A DNA stretch of 37,522 nucleotides, from the IMG/VR virus record IMGVR_UViG_3300030115_000016, positions 1-37,522 of that record; one strand, 5' to 3'. Shown piece by piece: positions 35,198 through 37,522 of the stretch (position 1 is the first letter of the stretch; each line of letters begins with the position of its first letter). The DNA comes from a virus. The notes under the pieces are model-generated. The model had not been told where the DNA came from and did no database searches. It saw nothing but the letters and a program-made list of their open reading frames with translations. A program made the position numbers and the translations under genes.

Positions 35198-36079
35198 TCA
35201 CAGTGCCCAGGTAGGGATTTTGATCGTCTGAATGCCCTGGCGGTAAGAGGGCCAATAGTTTTCCATCTGACAAATTGCGAGCTCTTGGAGGTACTTTTTA
35301 TAAGCCTCCCGCCCAATGCAGAGGTCCGAAAAGTCGAGCTCAAAAAGCGCAACGCCGTGAGGCGCTGATTTTTCGACCACCAAAAATACAAACCTCTCCG
35401 GGGTTGATTGTAAACCGACCGATCGACTATCGACTACCGATGATTGCTTAAGAGCTTCCTTTACCCCATCCAAATAAAAAGCCGCTTGGATGTGATAGCC
35501 GTAGTTTCCGACCGCTTTCCCAAAAGCCTTCTCGGTGGCGTCGTCGTTTGTGGTCTTCAGATCCAAGATTACGCCTTGCTCAAACACGATAGCGTCAGGC
35601 TTGCACTTGCAAAGGAGGCCAGTCGTTTCGTCGATCCAGTAAGCGGCTTGCTCAATCACTCCCGTGGTGAGGGTGGCCGCTACTTCGTGAGCTCGGACGG
35701 CTTCGCGCATTTTCTTCACCAGGGCCAGGTCATCCCCGTCGATGATTTCCTTGCCCACGTTTTCAGACGCCCAAGCCGCATAGGCTTCTTTGCCCGCGTT
35801 CGAGTTGCGCTTGATGTCGGGAGCGCCGACATAAAGGGAGTCAAACCGCTTCGGCTCCAAAACCGCGCAGTGAACCGCGGTGCCGAGCTTCATGGCCGCA
35901 GTCGGCTCCGAGTGCTTATCCATCTGAGCTTTGCCGTGAGCGGGCGAGAGCTTGAACGCCTTGAGGGTTGATTGAGAGACGCCAGGCCCGGCATGGTAGG
36001 CCAATTCCTCGACATCATGTAGACCGATCAGTTTACCAGCCGCATGAAGTTCCTTGATCTGAGCGAGATTTAAAGCCAT
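35198..36079 (-). CDS. RecE/Cas4-like PD-(D/E)xK exonuclease (293 aa)
   Basis: The start at ATG 36079 sits behind AAGGAAATTCAA; the longer frame to 36196 runs through the small membrane gene. Motifs of the DUF3799/RecB-like nuclease are: LGTAVHCAVLEP (His70), KPDAIV (Asp162), VILDLKTT (Asp173 and Lys175) and HIQAAFYLDG (Gln198 helix). All catalytic positions are present. It would resect double-stranded ends 5' to 3' to make the single strands that the ERF protein anneals. The N-terminal stretch resembles exodeoxyribonuclease VIII-type phage proteins. A dispersed repeat encodes SVVDSRSVGLQS at residues about 213-224, between core elements. Confidence 0.85.
   Translation of the reverse strand: MALNLAQIKELHAAGKLIGLHDVEELAYHAGPGVSQSTLKAFKLSPAHGKAQMDKHSEPTAAMKLGTAVHCAVLEPKRFDSLYVGAPDIKRNSNAGKEAYAAWASENVGKEIIDGDDLALVKKMREAVRAHEVAATLTTGVIEQAAYWIDETTGLLCKCKPDAIVFEQGVILDLKTTNDDATEKAFGKAVGNYGYHIQAAFYLDGVKEALKQSSVVDSRSVGLQSTPERFVFLVVEKSAPHGVALFELDFSDLCIGREAYKKYLQELAICQMENYWPSYRQGIQTIKIPTWAL
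35408..35441 (-). repeat. Dispersed GTCGGT/GTCGAT repeat, site 6 (inside exonuclease gene)
   Basis: The minus strand reads ATCGGTAGTCGATAGTCGAT, then CGGTCGGTTTACAA, in frame within the exonuclease gene. The GTCGATAG tandem is the same as in site 3. Confidence 0.8.
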
Positions 36080-36243
36080 TTGAATTTCCTTTTTGTTGCA
36101 GTGTGAACCCGAATTATTGCCCGAAATAAATCCATCATTAATTGAAAACCCTTGTAGCAGACTACGAAGATCATGATCCCCGTTGCTACCGACCAAGCCG
36201 TTGGGTCATTGATGGCCCGGCCTAGAAATTCATCGTTACTCAT
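36070..36243 (-). CDS. Small single-pass membrane protein (57 aa)
   Basis: ATG 36243 overlaps the stop of the ribbon-helix-helix gene (ATGA). Residues about 17-40 (WSVATGIMIFVVCYKGF and on) form one membrane segment, followed by a basic amphipathic tail (FRAIIRVHTATKRKFKW). The stop overlaps the exonuclease start by 10 bases, and the exonuclease ribosome site lies within its last codons. The function is unknown; early membrane peptides often alter the host envelope or block superinfection. Confidence 0.6.
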   Translation of the reverse strand: MSNDEFLGRAINDPTAWSVATGIMIFVVCYKGFQLMMDLFRAIIRVHTATKRKFKWL

Positions 36244-36392
36244 TTTTTTCCCTTTCCTTGGAAAAATGCGATCAAACGCCGAATCACGTCATCAGGGGAC
36301 TCGAACCCCTGGGCGAGCTTTTCCAGCATCTGAAACGTCTCAGTTTTGATCCTGACTTGCTTCGTGTTGTTTGTTTTTTTCTCAGTCGTCAT
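36240..36392 (-). CDS. Ribbon-helix-helix type DNA-binding protein (50 aa)
   Basis: Start ATG 36392 (MTTEKKTNNTKQVRIKTETF); a TTG at 36443 would add 17 residues. TKQVRIKTETFQMLEKLAQG, then ESPDDVIRRLIAFF, fits the RHH fold: a short strand (QVRI), helix 1 (TETFQMLEKLAQ), a turn and helix 2 (SPDDVIRRLI). Such proteins are dimeric repressors that commonly bind inverted repeats at their own promoter. A perfect 13-bp inverted repeat abuts its start codon, and it heads the exonuclease/ERF operon. Confidence 0.65.
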   Translation of the reverse strand: MTTEKKTNNTKQVRIKTETFQMLEKLAQGFESPDDVIRRLIAFFQGKGKK

Positions 36393-36425
36393 ACAAGAAG
36401 GATGATTGAAGCCATCCTTCTTGTA
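36392..36425. promoter_or_regulatory. Perfect 13-bp inverted repeat at the RHH gene start
   Basis: TACAAGAAGGATG (36392-36404), 8-base loop, CATCCTTCTTGTA (36413-36425). On the minus strand the second arm ends at the start codon and an AAGGA lies in the first arm. It could be an operator for the RHH protein or an mRNA hairpin that governs its translation. Confidence 0.8.
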
Positions 36426-36455
36426 AACAACTAAATGTGACAAAAGTTACAAAAG

Positions 36456-36746
36456 TTACTTTTTCCGCTTTCCGGGGTAAATCACCTTTGCGGCAGTATG
36501 CTCTTGCATTTCGATCATGATCTTGCCCTGGCCTTCGAGCTCGCCCAAAACATCATAGAAATCCCCGCGGAAGGCGCGGGAGAATTTAGCTGAAATGGCC
36601 TTCATAGGGCAGGGCTTACTAAAGTTTTCGTAATACTCAGAAATATCCGAAAGCAGGCGTTTTGTGAGTTTTTCTCGGTCTTCTGCGGGGCGGGAGAGTG
36701 ATTTTTGAATAGGGGATGACGTGGTTTCGCGTTTGGTCATTTGCAA
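36456..36746 (-). CDS. Winged-helix-like hypothetical protein (96 aa)
   Basis: After a polar N-terminus, residues about 25-90 (REKLTKRLLSDISEYYENFS, PCPMKAISAKFSRAFRGDFY, DVLGELEGQGKIMIEMQ, AAKVIYPGK) read as three helices and a beta hairpin, the order of a winged helix ('...L-x-x-L-x-x-x-G-x-I...'). The start is TTG 36746, seven bases after AAAGGA, or ATG 36740. It is probably an early DNA-binding or regulatory protein. Confidence 0.5.
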   Translation of the reverse strand: MQMTKRETTSSPIQKSLSRPAEDREKLTKRLLSDISEYYENFSKPCPMKAISAKFSRAFRGDFYDVLGELEGQGKIMIEMQEHTAAKVIYPGKRKK

Positions 36747-36786
36747 GCAGGTATCCTTTCAACGAAGAGAGGGTTTGGCGGGTGGT

Positions 36787-36847
36787 CATTACCCGACCAT
36801 CCTACTGTCACCCGACAGCCCACTTACTGTCAACCTGCCATTTGTCG
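36787..36847 (-). repeat. Dispersed repeat, site 7 (upstream of the early operon)
   Basis: The minus strand reads CAGGTTGACAGTAAG, GTCGGGTGACAGTAGG, GGTCGGGTAATGACC: three tandem variants of GTCGG(T)TGACA in the 206-base gap before the winged-helix gene. Two contain a -35-like TTGACA/GTGACA. Confidence 0.65.
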
Positions 36848-36906
36848 CTTGCCGCGGAAGGCCCTGGGGGTTAGACTTACGTTTTAGGTATTCTCATTCA
36901 ACGGTC

Positions 36907-36947
36907 AGAGCGGCGGGTTTCCTGTGAAAAGGGAGGCTCGCCGCTCT
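36907..36947. promoter_or_regulatory. 9-bp stem-loop after the 84-aa gene
   Basis: AGAGCGGCG (36907-36915) pairs with CGCCGCTCT (36939-36947) across a 23-base loop, starting 6 bases past the stop at 36953. No T-tract follows on the minus strand, so intrinsic termination is doubtful. It may be an attenuator or an mRNA stabiliser. Confidence 0.45.
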
Positions 36948-36952
36948 TCATT

Positions 36953-37207
36953 TTACCCGGATGGGTCGGCCTCACCCTTCCTGGAGTTCGCGAGGGCTTG
37001 GCGAGCGCGGTCACCCTGGTCCTCGTAAAGGTCAGACTGCACGCCAATGTTCGTGTACAGTCGTTTCACTGCGTAGAATTCCAGCGCCCCCTCTAGCACC
37101 CGGACCCTGGCGCGGAGGGTTTCGGCTTCACAGAGGCCACAGATGCATCTCATTAGTTCCGTATTCTCAGTTTTACGGCACACAAAAGTTTCATGTCTCT
37201 TTCTCAT
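36953..37207 (-). CDS. Hypothetical protein with Cys cluster and coiled coil (84 aa)
   Basis: ATG 37207 follows GGAAGGGAAGGT and overlaps the upstream stop (ATGA). The N-terminal part has C10, then CICGLC (C21, C23, C26). A helix LRARVRVLEGALEFYA and a tail ARQALANSRKGE follow. The plan (Cys motif, VLEGALE helix, RQALA end) mirrors the 157-aa protein at 185-658, so the two are possibly paralogous. On a circular map these genes would be close neighbours. The function is unknown. Confidence 0.55.
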   Translation of the reverse strand: MRKRHETFVCRKTENTELMRCICGLCEAETLRARVRVLEGALEFYAVKRLYTNIGVQSDLYEDQGDRARQALANSRKGEADPSG

Positions 37208-37509
37208 ACCTTCCCTTCCAATGCTGCATCGACGCGCTCATGGGCCAAGCTGACTCTGTGAACTGGACCGGACAGATCGCGCATGTTGATTCTTGCCTTG
37301 ATCAATTGCGCACACGTTTCTACCAACTCCATCAGTGCCGCTGCGAGTTCGGATGGTGGGGATGCGAGGGCGTCACGGGCAACGCTTGAGTAGTAGCAAT
37401 GGTGACTCGTTTTACTAGCGGTAGTCACAATTCGTTCAAACTCCCCTCGCAGCCTCAAATTCTCCGCAGATGCCGCGAGGAGCTGCTCCTGCATCCTCTC
37501 CACGGTCAT
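37204..37509 (-). CDS. Helical hypothetical protein (101 aa)
   Basis: The N-terminus is an amphipathic coiled coil (VERMQEQLLAASAENLRLRG). The middle includes CYYSSVARDALASPPSELAA and a second helical part (ALMELVETCAQLIKARINMR). The start is ATG 37509; only 13 bases remain to the window edge. If the window is circular, AAAGG 4 bases upstream acts as ribosome site and the ATG overlaps the stop of the ORF starting at base 43. The function is unknown. Confidence 0.5.
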   Translation of the reverse strand: MTVERMQEQLLAASAENLRLRGEFERIVTTASKTSHHCYYSSVARDALASPPSELAAALMELVETCAQLIKARINMRDLSGPVHRVSLAHERVDAALEGKV

Positions 37510-37522
37510 GGAGCCTTTGGAA

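Overview
The window looks like an almost complete, perhaps complete, genome of a short-tailed (podovirus-like) double-stranded DNA phage, 37.5 kb long. Every gene I can support lies on the minus strand, so transcription runs from high to low coordinates. Genes are packed with ATGA, TAATG or TGATG stop/start overlaps and purine-rich ribosome binding sites. I see no tRNA or rRNA gene, CRISPR array, insertion sequence, integrase or CI-type repressor. The host cannot be named from sequence alone. A Gram-negative bacterium is plausible, given the short-tailed particle, the soluble lytic transglycosylase and a small one-segment membrane protein beside it. That host call is inference. || Layout in transcription order. 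(1) 37.5-33.8 kb, early region: small coiled-coil and zinc-cysteine proteins, a winged-helix-like protein, a ribbon-helix-helix protein with a perfect 13-bp inverted repeat at its start, a small membrane protein, a RecE/Cas4-like exonuclease, an ERF single-strand annealing protein and a small protein. This block ends at a clear intrinsic terminator (33831-33864). (2) 33.8-31.3 kb, maintenance and replication: a 360-base non-coding stretch with strong hairpins, a ParA ATPase, then a 454-aa putative replication initiator whose own coding sequence holds 14 + 3 iteron-like 11-12-bp repeats. (3) 31.3-26.6 kb: many small, translationally coupled accessory genes. They include two zinc-ribbon proteins, a locus where two reading frames both resemble C5-methylase-associated phage proteins, an AlpA-like regulator and an HTH protein. 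(4) 26.6-18.3 kb, packaging and head: DUF5681/small terminase candidate, large terminase, glycine-repeat protein, portal, scaffold and major capsid protein, followed by a second terminator. (5) 18.1-3.5 kb: adaptor with an FN3-like N-terminus, a conserved 101-aa tail protein, a 978-aa nozzle-like protein, a GNAT-like protein, three DNA-ejection-type proteins and modular tail-fibre proteins. (6) 3.5-1 kb, lysis and host interface: transglycosylase, holin candidate, collagen-like fibre protein with its own sigma70-type promoter, a membrane peptide, a DUF1064 nuclease-like protein and a protein with a full metzincin motif HExxHxxGxxH. (7) 1-0 kb: small genes built around repeated 5' ends. || How the parts fit: the exonuclease/ERF pair would recombine or circularise terminally redundant DNA. 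ParA plus an initiator with internal iterons, and no integrase, suggest that the prophage state, if there is one, is an extrachromosomal plasmid (phage-plasmid). The two window ends join into a coherent ATGA-coupled reading frame, which fits a circular map. Two families of short dispersed repeats tie the map together: a GTCGGTTGACA / GTCGATAG family at starts of early and late units and inside three replication/recombination genes, and an exact 14-mer, CAGACATCCGTCCA (minus strand), repeated four times in the structural half.
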